Program-made: the position numbers and the translations under genes | Source of the DNA: Plantago ovata | Lineage: Eukaryota > Streptophyta > Magnoliopsida > Lamiales > Plantaginaceae | DNA: 64,000 nucleotides | Direction: 5' to 3' | Assembly (NCBI GenBank): GCA_028274465.1 | Contig: CM051457.1 | Location: 103,973,982-104,037,981, forward strand | The notes under the pieces: generated by a model | The model's database searches: none | The model's input: the letters and a program-made list of their open reading frames with translations, nothing else | Told to the model about the DNA's origin: nothing | Part shown: one piece after another, positions 32,083-44,100 of the stretch | Numbering within the stretch: position 1 is the first letter of the stretch | How the letters are laid out: every line of letters starts with the position of its first letter

Positions 32083-33573
32083 TTATTCGTCCTGGAATTC
32101 CTCGAGGAGATCGATAATGTCATATCGGAAATCGACTCTCCTCTTTATCATCAAGAATATCGCAGTCAAGCGGCGCAGCCTAGTTGAAGTATGGTTCATC
32201 CATTGAATGACATCAATGTTGCCTTCCTGCACAACTTCTGCATATGTCATACCTGTCCTCTTCACCGACCTCTGCTCCAACAGTAACGCGGGAGTTGAAA
32301 GTATCCCATCAAAAGTTTGATAAACAGTAGACAAGAAATTAAGGATCTCGCCTGAGGTAGAATTTGAAATTCTGTTGAGCCTATTGAACATGAAATTATC
32401 ACCGTTGTATATGGAATCATAATCATCATCACTAATTAATAGATCGAGTATGGAATCAAGATGAGCAGGGGAAACAATTCCCCGCGCGTCAAGGTAAAGT
32501 TCTGACAACCACCTCGGATCCCAGTGCTGTGTACGAGAGGTATCATAAAGTACATCTTGTCGAAGATAATCCAGTTCTGTAAAAGAGGGAGATGCATATG
32601 TTTCGCATTTCTTTCCATCAGCTTGTTCAAGTGACTCTTCCAGCAATACTGCATCCCCCAGAGCCTCATACAGTGTCTGAAGTTCAACAGCCAAACCATC
32701 ATAGAAATCCTTGTATACTTTTAGGAATTTCTCAAGAAACGAACGAGAGTAGGCAAAATGCAGCAACAAGTTAGAAATGAGGCCCGATTGATAATTGATC
32801 GCCATTCTGATATTGAGAGTATATGATCTCAGATCCTCTCTAAGGCCGCCAAACACTATTTCTATCCAACGATCTATTAATCCTCCTATGTCTGGTTTTT
32901 TTCTGAATCTGCTGCTACTAGTCCTGGGAAGCATCTGCCAGGCATTAAATTTTTTGTCAAAGATGGACAAGACAATTCAACACAAATTCTACACAAAGTA
33001 ATTTCCAGGGGAGAAGACAATTTTCATGGAAGTAAAATCAACCAGTCAATCAATTTCACCAAGAACAATGAAACAAATAGAAACAGAAAGAATGAAATTC
33101 AGAGGATAAAGATTGAACCTTGTTATTTGGACTTGTGTAACCTCTGTTTACAACCTTGGGCAGTGGTTGACTGTTTTTTTCCATTTTGCTATCAGCAGTC
33201 TTGTAAGTAGAACTGTCCTGTTCTGTTGAAATGGTCGTATAATGTGGCTCGGCAGTGACATTACGTTTCCTAAATGTAATTGAAACTAATGCATCTTCAA
33301 CTTCACAAACTAGTTTCTCCAGATGCTTAATCACCCCATCCACCGTATCTGGTCCATGACAGTACAGGCAATGACATCATTTACCAAACAGTTGGCGATT
33401 AAACAGAACGAAAACAAACAGGACACTGTTTTCGTATTTACGAATAATCACAATACAGGACATCAATCATAAGAAAGAAGACGAGAAAGAAAGAGAGATT
33501 CACCTGGAACAGTACCGAAGAACTGTCGAGCTACATTTTCATGAAAGACTAGATCAACTTTTTGATCCGCCAT
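32083..33573 (-). CDS. Three-exon gene of unknown family
   Basis: Exons on the minus strand: 33573-33504, 33348-33119 and 32934-32083 (stop). All borders are GT..AG and the phases fit (70 + 230 + 852 nt), giving 383 residues. I chose the ATG at 33573 because its context ATCAATGGCG is a strong plant start and the TATA-like box at 33698 lies only about 30 bp before the more upstream in-frame ATG at 33666. The protein has no signal peptide. Exon 3 is rich in predicted helix (LIDRWIEIVFGGLREDLRSY, FLEKFLKVYKDFYDGL) and ends in a basic then acidic tail (RRLTAIFLMIKRR, LLEEFQDE). I do not recognise the family. It may be lineage-specific. Confidence 0.65.
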
Positions 33574-33697
33574 TGATACGCGCGTACACAGTTGAACTAG
33601 TGAAGCAGGATGATGAATTGATGATGATTTCTCAAGTGTACGTGATGAATTTGTTGTGATTCTCATAATTAATTCTGGTGATATTAATTAATATAAA

Positions 33698-33705
33698 TAT
33701 ATATA
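33698..33705 (-). promoter_or_regulatory. TATA-like box of the three-exon gene
   Basis: TATATATA in the minus-strand context GAGTATATATATTTATA, about 130 bp before the preferred ATG at 33573. Confidence 0.4.
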
Positions 33706-33706
33706 C

Positions 33707-34508
33707 TCAACTCACCAATGGAATGGAATGGAATGGGTGCTAAGTGCTAACGAAACTGGAACCGCCACAAGAAAATATCTTCCGCCCAACTGATTCCGTT
33801 ACGATGATGAGCTGGCATTTTCCCCAAATTCCCACCATTTTTTTTCTTTTTCCACTCTGTTAAAGACCTCGGCCTGGTGAGACTATTTCGGGCTTGAATT
33901 GGATTTAAGAGTGAGGAAGAGTAAAACTCCTCTAGTTATTAATGTTTAGGTCAGGTGACAAAAAGTTTAGCCTCGAGGTAGGCTGTTCGAGTTCAAGATG
34001 AGAATTTTTTTTAAGAATAAAATGGAAAAGAAATTTAAACAGCCTAGTATCACGAGAGGATAAAATATAGGCTAATAATTTGGACTGGAATAGAACCGGG
34101 TATTGCCCACAATTGACTAGTTAGATACTAACAGAAGCTTAAAAGAGAGGCTCCAGCTCAAATCGAATACCTTATCGAGCGAGATAACTACTTGGTAAGT
34201 TTCCACTCATTAAAACCATTTGAACCCATAAAACTGCATGGGAGTTCGGACTTCGGACCATTCGACCCGGGGGAACCGGTGGTTGAGTGTTGTATTAATT
34301 AAGTTTTAGATGTGTAAAATAAGCCCTAGCTATAATTTTTTGACATATCTCACATGTTGTATTTTTAACATTGTTAGAATATTATGTATATATATTATGA
34401 TAAATATTCAAGGTTGACTCCGGTTAAATCGGTTGAACCTCTTAGGCCATCTCCAACAATGTTTTATTAGGGTTACGTTGGAGTAATTTACTCCCATCAA
34501 ATTTCTTT

Positions 34509-34542
<34 letters not shown>

Positions 34543-34964
34543 GTTATGGGGTAAGCTATCCTCAGTTGATTTGACGGTGTGGTTTCATTTTGGTACATCT
34601 CATCTTGTTGACGCTTGTTGGGTTGGTACGGTTTGTGTTAGAAAGGTTGGAACTAGTGTTGTTGGTTGAAGGCTTTGGTATAATTGTCAGTTTGTTCTTT
34701 ATCCGGCTTGTTTCAACTTTGAACTTTCTGTAACTTCTCCGAGCATCTCTTGTGCTCTTCATTAATAAATTTTTTGGCTGTTTAAAAAAAAAAGGCAACC
34801 AAACCACAAAGTAAATTATCAGGTTTATATATAGTCTACTGCAAGACCACAAAACAAATGAACAATGCCTCGAGAAACTGTAATTTGGACCAAAAACCAA
34901 CAGATTCAAGGTAGCAATGTTCCAAATTATTGCATGTATAGAATGATTTGTAAGACATAATGAA
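33707..34964. other. Intergenic with an ATT repeat and a LINE-like tail
   Basis: 34511-34541 is a run of about ten AAT units. 34562-34793 ends CTTCATTAATAAATTTTTTGGC followed by an A10 run, which resembles the 3' end of a retroposed transcript (LINE-like), but no coding part or target duplication is seen. Confidence 0.4.
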
Positions 34965-34965
34965 T

Positions 34966-35968
34966 CAAAAATACATATAATTAGCTTGTACAAAATAGGA
35001 AATGCAAAGACATAACGAAATAAAAAAAAGAACTCTCTTCTTGTTTCATGAAACACATTTGCATGAAGATTGAATTCGAGGCCTGCACGGACGCAGTCTC
35101 CTTAAAGCAAAATACGCCCTCTCACTACGGTGCTTGAGACGTTGAGTGGCTGCTTCCCAAGATACAACGAATTCCGAGATCACTTAGCCGCACAAGCTAG
35201 CAATCCCCAGCGAACGAGAACTAATGCCTGGATTATGCACAATGGGAGAAGAAGAGAAAAGAATAGGGAGGGTTTTTCTCTTCTTCTATTTCTTTGGATA
35301 TCTTTCTTACATGTCTTACATCTCATATATCTTGTATATGTTCTATATCTTTACATGTAAGTGAGACCTCTTTATATATGTGAGCATGAAGTATGTAACT
35401 CCCAAGTCCTTAAGTGCCTTTCATGTCATCTCATAAGTGTCCATCAATATAAAATATTTGGAGCATTATGGATGACAACAAATGCCATGTTAAATATTAG
35501 TAACTCCCATGACTTACAAAAGCTAACATGGGTCAACATCCTTCTAGAAGGTCTTGAGAGGTTGAACCAGCAAAAACTCGGTTCGGTTCACATTCCATGT
35601 TCGAGGGTCGCGATCCACTCGTACACAAGTCCTCTAGTTTCGTGTACCAATCTGATCAGGATTGTACTCAACTCATCTAGCTACACCACTTGGACACCAA
35701 GTAGTAACTAGTAGATTATAAACTAGAGACTTCACTTTATCTTAAGCAATGTGGGACACACCCATACAACCTTCTTATTTTAAGCACTTATTTCTCACTA
35801 ACCGAAGTCCATTATGGGTATCTAATATATCCATTCAAAGTTCATACGAAGTAGCTTTCGAATATATATTAGTTTATCTTAATTACTCAATAATTAAGAA
35901 ATGGTCTCCAAATAAATAAACCACAAAAAGTATTATTTATTTATCATTATTCTTCATAATTTCCAACA
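34966..35968 (-). repeat. 3' LTR of the 34966-40276 copia element
   Basis: Ends at its right edge in CCAACA (minus-strand start TGTTGG). Nearly the same as 39248-40276. Confidence 0.8.
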
Positions 35969-37279
35969 ATCCCCCACATGAAGAAAACTTCATGCACAAT
36001 CCAACGATTGATGATACCTGCATAGGATAGGTAGGTGTCGCCACCTTTGAACTTTCCCTTTTAAAATATACACCTTCTTTAATGGCTAATAGTAGACAGC
36101 GATGTCCTTGAACTGATCTGCCGTTTGTGTAAATGATAGTGCATACTACACAGATACATCTCTAGCATCATTCCGTTCTCATGGTTGTGTTCATTTTGGC
36201 CGTGAAACACCGTTTTGGTTCTGCGAGAGTTTACAAGAATTTGGGATCTAATTCTTGTTGAAGCGGCCCTCACTTCACTCTAACATAGGTGATTCTCTAT
36301 TCCATGTAACTATATTACCAATAGGAATCATTAAAACCCTTGCGGTTAACCTCTTTACCTTGAGTCTCTATATAGGTGAAACCCCCACAGTGAACTCCTT
36401 CCTTGATGCAATTAGGTTGTCCCTTTTGAACCTAGATCTTGGGATCTCCAGTCAACTAGGTTGGGTTTTTCTTCACATCAACAGTTGGTCAACATCTTCA
36501 ATCCCATTCCAAGAAGACTTTGCCACCATCTCATGACATAAAACTATAGTTAGTGTACGGATCCGCTTTATTATCTTTAGACCTAACAAGCCTAGCAAGA
36601 TAATTTCAGTCATGAGAATTTGTGTAACGGGCTTATGTCTAGACTTACCGTTATACAAATTACTTTGATCTCTACCAATTACAAAATTGGTTGTACAATG
36701 CAAACTTGTTGCTTGGCACAAGTTTAGACCAACATGGAAGACTCATATAAATAGCAACTCGGCTTTCTTTGCACCTAAGTCCAACACAATGGACTTTACT
36801 TCCATCATGGATCCTTCTATAACATCTTGTTCATAGAATTTTCAAGAAATTTCTCACCCCCACAGGTGAAGACATTATCCATTAGTGGATTTACAATTCT
36901 TGGAACTCGTGATCCAATTTGCATCTACATATCTTTATCGCACAACTTGCTATTTTGAACACTTTAGCCCACAATCCCGATACAATCTCAAGTACTTTGG
37001 TACTTCTCGTTATAGTCTTTCGCGACTCACTTCGGGATTTTTCATGTGACGGCTTAGTTCACTCACAACAAAGGCCAAACCATGCCTTGTGCAATTTTAT
37101 CAAGTCCAATAGGCTTTTACCTTTTCTAGAGTATTCAACACATGAGATACTCCTTGACCAATGTTCTTAGCAAGATATACATTTTAACCAAAGATGTTCT
37201 AGTCACTTCATGACTATCCTTGTTAAAATTCTCCATAACCTCAACCACATGGTGAGATTATCTCAAAAACATCCATCGG

Positions 37280-37700
37280 TTGTTTATAGAATATCAATCC
37301 GGCCCCAAGGATTGCTTCAACTAGACCGAAGTCCTACATATGAAATCTAGATAGCAACGTATCCTTCGTAGATTTGATCATCATGTCATTACTAATGATA
37401 GTCAAATCGTTTACATAAAGGTATAAAATGGGATAGCCACTTTTCAACTCTTTCATGTAAAATTACTTATCATTTTCATAAATGACAAACTCCTTTCCAT
37501 CATGGCATTAGGATTTCATATGCCACTAATTTTGTTTCAAGCCACATAAAGACTTTACCAATTTACAAATCTTCTTTTCAAGTTCACGTACAAGAAAAGT
37601 CTATGGTCTTGCCATACAAATCTCTTCTTCTAAATTATCATTTAGAGAAACCATCTATACATCCAATTCAATCGCCCAAAGTAGAAATTATCTTTCATAT
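37280..37700 (-). pseudogene. Decayed copia reverse transcriptase
   Basis: Minus-strand translation shows LYLYVNDLTIISND, a decayed form of the copia LYVDD(L/M)(L/I)I block with the first catalytic aspartate changed to asparagine, followed by a DFGLVEAILGAG-like segment equivalent to DLG.ADLILG. Several stops and frame changes surround it. It sets the orientation of the element. Confidence 0.6.
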
Positions 37701-39247
37701 GGATGTTACTCTTGACACAATCAAATTGAGTCACTATGGTCTCAACCATCTTTAGCGGTAAACTAGTATCGCTTTATGTTTATCAATAGTTCAACTTGTT
37801 TCAATTTCCCTTGAAAGACATACTTGGAAACTAGTAGTTTTCTTCCTTGAGGAAGATCCAATAGCCTTCGAGTATTAATTTCTCAAAATTGAATTACTTC
37901 CACAATTGATAGCTTTTTACAACAAAGTTTTCCAACCAAGGTCTCAACCTTTTTCGCAACTTTGAGGTTCACTCTCTAGCATGTAAGTCAAGAACTTAGG
38001 ATCAAACCACTTTTTCAATTCTTGCTTATTTTCTATGTTTCATTCTAACCATGTATGTCACACCATGTGACCATTTAGAAAGATATTTTGTAACATCTTC
38101 TAATTTCATGTGGAACCACATCCATCAAGAATGAAATTTTATTCATTATCATATTCTTGTGCACATCTATAACCATAGATTTCACCACCAAGAATTGATA
38201 AACAATATTTCTATATGCATATCCAAGGAAAATGCACTCAACAATTTCAAGTCCTTACATAACCTTTAAAGGTAAAGGAACCACACATCCCTACACTCAC
38301 AAGTGTATCTCAAAGTGATTTTTTCTTTTCATGCCTTGGCATGTAACTTACCCCCACATTTTTCGAATCATGGGAGAAGTATGTCATTTCATAATTCTTT
38401 CAAGACATTATTTCTTTCAAATGCCATTTTGGATGAAGGGGCTAAGGAGCATTAGTCTCATATTTTATGCAACTAAGTGCATAAATATAATCAAATGGCG
38501 AATCAACTTCCAAACCACGATTACTCCTATCACTTAACCTTCTTGTTAAGTTTCTCAACATCCTTTTTATAGAGAACAACTTCTCCATAATTTCATTTTT
38601 ACTCTTTAGAAGATGACCGTAGTGTCATCATCTACAAAAGTAATAACCTTTTTTACTACCACACATATTAAACCACACACACTTGTATGATTTAAACAAA
38701 GTGGTTTAGTTTTCTTTTCAACACAATGAAAAGAATAATTCATCAACATCATACATTCACATGTATAAATCAATTCAAGTTGTTACACTTCTCCTTTCAA
38801 CACATTAAAAGGAATTTGACAACTTTTCTTTGCCACATTTTTCACACTTGAATATGATATCTATGTGCAATGAAATTGAACATTTCAAGTTAATCATTGT
38901 ACTCAAAATAATTAACATGTCCAAATCTTCCATTTCCAAAAGCATCAAGCAATTAGAATTCATAACTTTTACATTAGCTTCAATGCTAACATGATCACAT
39001 TGATTTTGAACATGCCTTTAGCAATATAATCTTGACCAACATAAACACTCTTTCGTAGTTTTAAGAGACTAAAACAAAATACATATGTCATACTTGATTA
39101 GGAGAGAATAAATTTTTCATAATCTTATAGACACACAATACTTTGTCAAAACCAACTTGATCCAAGATGTCATTTCAAAATCATTTTCTCATGACCTTGA
39201 TGCCATAAGGATCTCAATTCTCTATGTACCATGTTTTTCAACAACCT

Positions 39248-40276
39248 CAAAAATACATATAATTAGCTTGTACAAAATAGGAAATGCAAAGAAATAACGA
39301 AATAAAAAAAAGAACTCTCTTCTTGTTTCATGAAACACATTTGCATGAAGATTGAATTCGAGGCCTGCACGGACGCAATCTCCTTAAAGCAAAATACGCC
39401 CTCTCACTACGGTGCTTGAGACGTTGAGCGGCTGCTTCCCAAGATACAACGAATTCCGAGATCACTTAGCCGCACAAGCTAGCATTTCCCAGCGAACGAG
39501 AACTAATGTCTGGATTATGCACAATGGGAGAAGAAGAGAAAAGAATAGGGAGGGTTTTTCTCTTCTTCTATTTCTTTGGATATCTTTCTTACATGTCTTA
39601 CATCTCATATATCTTGTATATGTTCTATATCTTTACATGTAAGTGAGACCTCTTTATATATATGAGCATGAAGTATGTAACTCTCAAGTCCTTAAGTGCC
39701 TTTCATGTCATCTCATAAGTGTCCATCAATATAAAATATTTGGAACATTATGGATGACAACAAATGTCATGTAAATGACAACAAATGCCATGTTAAATAT
39801 TTGTAACTCCCATGAGTTACAAAAGCTAACATGGGTCAACATCCTTCTAAAAGGTCTTGAGAGGTTGAACCAGCAAAAACTCGGTTCGGTTCACATTCCA
39901 TGTTCGAGGGTCGCGATCCACTCGTACACAAGTCCTCTAGTTTCGTGTACCAATCTGATCAGGATTGTACTCAACTCATCTAGCTACACCACTTGGACAC
40001 CAAGTAGTAACTAGTAGATTATAAACTAGAGACTTCACTTTATCTCAAGCAATGTGGGACACACCCATACAACCTTCTTACTTTAATTAAGCATTTATTT
40101 CTCACTAACTCAAAGTCCATTATGGGTATCTAATATATCCATTCGAAGTTCATACGAAGTAGCTTTCGGATATATATTACTTTATCTTAATTACTCAATA
40201 ATTAAGAAATGGTCTCCAAATAAATAAACCACAAAAGGTATTATTTATTTATCATTTTTCATCATAATTTCCAACA
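39248..40276 (-). repeat. 5' LTR of the 34966-40276 copia element
   Basis: About 25 bp longer than the other LTR because ATGACAACAAATG.CATGT is duplicated near 39750-39795. Confidence 0.8.
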
Positions 40277-41109
40277 TGATTCATTGATAGTCATCTATTT
40301 AAAGGCAGCTTCTATTCCACGTAAGGCTAGCGTACCAATTCTTGTATCGAATTAGAACTGCAAAACGGATCTGACTTTCTGAAGAGTCCCTACACCCAAG
40401 TTGCAGCAATGGTAATCTCACAAAGTAGAAACTAAAAGACCATCAATGCACGCCTAGCTGCCAAGGCTTCGGCCGTACTTCTGGACATTATATGAACGGA
40501 AACACTGTCACCCCCATGCTATCACTGTACCATGATGATCACGAATTACAACTATGAAATGGTTTTGAGATATTTGATTGAGCTTTTCTTTCTTTCTGAA
40601 TTATTACTGCACGCTTATTCTTGTATTTTTAAATATAAATAATCAAACTGAAAACGGAGAAAGTGCACATTAACGAATAAATGTTTAATTATTCAAATTG
40701 TTATGAATTGAACTCCAACAAGTGATTTTGATATTTGAGGAATATGAACACGAACGAACAATAACCTTAAGAAACAAAATTATCATTGTTCGATTCAAAA
40801 TACAATAATATGAGTAAAATGTAAACGGTCTAAATCTCAACCGGGTCAGTCCACCTATTTCAAAACATGGGTAAAGAGTCTAAAGACGTCTGAAGACTCC
40901 AGACAGATACTAGATCGACTACATATGGTGCCTAGTCCTACTGCCTGGTGCGAAAAGTTGCAAACATTTGCAAAACAGCCACTAGAAAAATAGGCTTATA
41001 CTTTCTAATACAAAAACGTCCAACTGAGAAGTACAATTTTGTATGTACCTACACGAATCATACGATAGCTTCGCCCTTCCAGTTAGGGTTTCACAAGTGC
41101 TGGTAATCC
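40277..41109. other. Host flank, partly a copy of the B3 3' flank
   Basis: 40285-40440 resembles 28253-28440 (GATTC.TTGATA, GTATCGAAT.AGAACTGC.AAACGGA, TCTCACAAAGT). The remainder up to the MULE-like gene has no feature apart from the expected promoter, in which I find no clear TATA box. Confidence 0.5.
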
Positions 41110-44100
41110 ATGGCGGAGATGATGTTTATAGTCGAAAAGGAGGGTGAGAATGCCATACTACGAGCTTCACAATGCCCCAATTTCGCCTCCTTCCTGGCAG
41201 CGATAAGGGGTAAGTGGAATGTATCTCACTGCAAATTCAACTTTCAAACTCACGAATTGGTAATTTAGGGCAAATTGGTACTCATTTGTAATGCAATTAC
41301 TTACTTGCTGCTGTTTCAATTGTTTAGCTCTCTGTTATACTTTTGTTGCTGCTGCTGCTTTAGCTTACTTGTTAATTTAGGGCTAATTGTAGTACTCAAT
41401 GAAATTACTTGTTAATTTAGGGCTAATTGTATTTTAGCTTACATTTGGCCTAATGGTAATCTAGTTGGCTATTTGTGTAGGTAAACTTAGAGATCTGCTT
41501 TCTGATGATTTCCCCCTCAAATTTGTACTGGAACCTAAACAACTATCATCAGTAGAGTCTCAGCAAGATTTCGAAAATGTGATTTTACTATGTCAGAATT
41601 TGCAAAGGTGTGTAGTTAATTTTACAATCCCTGCAAACTTTACAACTGCTAATGCTGGAACCAACTCACTATCCGCCCCTCGAAATGAAAACGTGCCAAC
41701 TCAAAAGCAGAAGTCTAAGAGGAGACTACCTGAGAAAGGGAGGAACGAAGGTGAGTGTGCAACGGGTCCGGTAATAGTTTACGATGATGCCCCAGTACAG
41801 GATAACAGATCCCTGTTAAATGCATCAACTGAAAAGCAGAAATCCAAGAGAAAACAACCCGAGGAAGAGAGGAATGTGGGTGAGTCTGCAACAAGTCCTA
41901 TACCAGTTTACGACGTTGACCTCCAACAGGAGAGCACACCTCTTTTAAATGCACCAAATGAAAAGCAGAGATCCAAGAGGAAACTATCTGAGGAAGAGAG
42001 GAGTGGGGGTGAGTATGCAACCAGTAGTATACAACTTTACGACATTGACCCGCCACAGGATAGCAGATCATTTCAAAATGTACCGACTGAAAAGCAGAAA
42101 CTACCTGAGGAAGAGAGGAACGAGGGTGAGTGTGCTACGAGTAGTGCACCATTTTACGACGTTGCCCCGCAACAGGATAGCAGCTCACTTCCAAATGCAT
42201 CCAAGAGGAAGCTACCTGAGGAAGAGAGGAATGAGGGCGAGTGTGTAACAAGTCGCTTACCACTTTACGACATTTCCCCACAACAGCACAGCAGACCACT
42301 TCTAAATGCACCAACTGAAAAGCAGACATACAAGAGGAATGAGGGTCAGTGTGCAACGAGTCGTATACCACTTGGCAATGTTGCCCCACAGCAGGACAAC
42401 ACCTCACTTCTAAGTGCGGACTGGGTCAACAAAATCACACATGTAGGACAAGAATTCCCTGGTGGAGTTGTGGATTTTAGGTGCCAACTGGCTAAGTACG
42501 CGGCTAAGGTCGGCTTCAAATTCAGATATATAAGGAATGAAGCTGTATATATTTCTGCACACTGTAGTGAACGGGACAAAGATGGCTGCAAGTGGTTTGT
42601 CAAGGGTGGGCTAAGCACAATCAACAAGACGTCGTTTGTAATAAAGCAAGCTAACCTCGTGCACACCTGCACATTGTCAGTTGAAAAGAATGGCTCACAT
42701 AGGCTAGGTGCACAGATACTGGGAAACTTGATGGAAGAAAAGGTACGGACTTGTCCAAAGGTTAGTCCAAAACAGATTAAAGACCATCTTTTGTGTTACT
42801 ATGGCCTCGATGTGACTTTGCATCAGGTCTGGAGAGCACTGGAGGTAGCAAAGGGTAATATATTCGGATACAGAAACTACAGAGATACTTTTAATGAACT
42901 TTATTGGTATAGGGATGCAATCCTGAGGACTAACCCTGGAAGTCACGTGACATTAGAAACAGAAGAAGGCACAAACAGATTCAAGAGATTTTTTGTGGCG
43001 TTTAATGGGTCGCTGCATGGGTTCAAGAAATGCAGACCAATGCTTTTTGTGGATGGAATTAACATGATGAAACGATACAAAGGAACTCTCTTGATCGCTA
43101 CAGCGAAGGACGGCAACAACGGTAACAAAACCCAACCTTCGAATCTCTTAGAAGCATAAATCCATTGAATTCATACCAAATTAGACATAGCATGTTAGTT
43201 AATGCCATACTATTAATGACTAGTTATTAAAAGGGTCAACGAATAAAATTATAGTGTTATGCTTGTTTAAGTTGATTTGCACATCGTGAAACTAAGTATG
43301 CATAAATATTACTTCGAGCATCTGTATGAAATATAAGAATGCCTTCATATATATAAATATATAGTTCTGTATTTTTACTGGTAGCCGAGTGGTTTGGAAC
43401 TTAAGCTCCATACTGTTCTTGCAGGGTTGGATCCTTTCTACTAGCAAAACTAACTTTTCCTTCATTTCTGTTCTCATACCAACAGAACTTTTTCGTTTTT
43501 TCTTTCTTTTGGATTTTCTATTTATTCCTATTCCTTCCCTCCATGAAAGTTCATGCCGACTTTTTATGTTTTATACTCATGTAGAAAGATTTTTATATGG
43601 AATCTTAATTTAGAGTAATATATTAATGTTCATAAAGAATTCTTTATGATGGAAAACAGTAATAATTGCTTCTATATTATGACCCCAAATTAGCCAACCT
43701 TAAAATAGATTTCTAGATCCGCCCTTGAGTAGGGACTTAGTTCACCTCTGCTAATAACTATGCTGCGTCGGGCGTGAAAATGCTTCACAAGAATAAACTA
43801 GAACTTTTAAAGGTGTTAAGCTTTTTTCCTGGCAAATCAATTTCCTAACAGATTTGCAAAAACTAATACTGCACATAAGCTCACAGGTGAATTAACTGTA
43901 TAGGTTTCTCATATAGTATATATTTTGGAGAGGATTGGATTAATTAATGTTGTATCGGTATATATATGCACTTAGTAACATAATTTTTTACTCCATCTAT
44001 AAACAATAATAATTAACCGAATTTTCCTTCATAGGCCTATTCCCGGTGGCGTTTGCAGTTGTAGATGTTGAGAATGGTGACAATTGGATATGGTTTCTCT

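Larger units (their letters stand above)
34966..40276 (-). mobile_element. Old full-length Ty1/copia element (5.3 kb)
   Basis: Two long direct repeats of about 1.0 kb frame it: 34966-35968 and 39248-40276. On the minus strand the LTR starts TGTTGGAAATTATGA, a common copia start. The primer site (about 39212-39193, TTATGGCATCAAGG on the minus strand) follows the right-hand 5' LTR, and a purine-rich tract TTCATGTGGGGGAT lies beside the left-hand 3' LTR. The possible target duplication is TGAAT/TGATT (34961-34965 and 40277-40281), four of five bases. Reverse transcriptase remains are visible at about 37700-37280 but full of stops. The LTRs differ by substitutions and a 25-30 bp duplication in the right copy, so the insertion is old. 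Confidence 0.8.

Noticed and set aside
34562..35056. 164-codon minus-strand frame
   Set aside because: It straddles the edge of the copia LTR and has no family resemblance; it is a chance frame.
35130..35711. Frames repeated at 35130-35711 and 39412-40014
   Set aside because: They appear twice only because they lie in the two LTRs of the copia element. Transcription of that element runs on the other strand.
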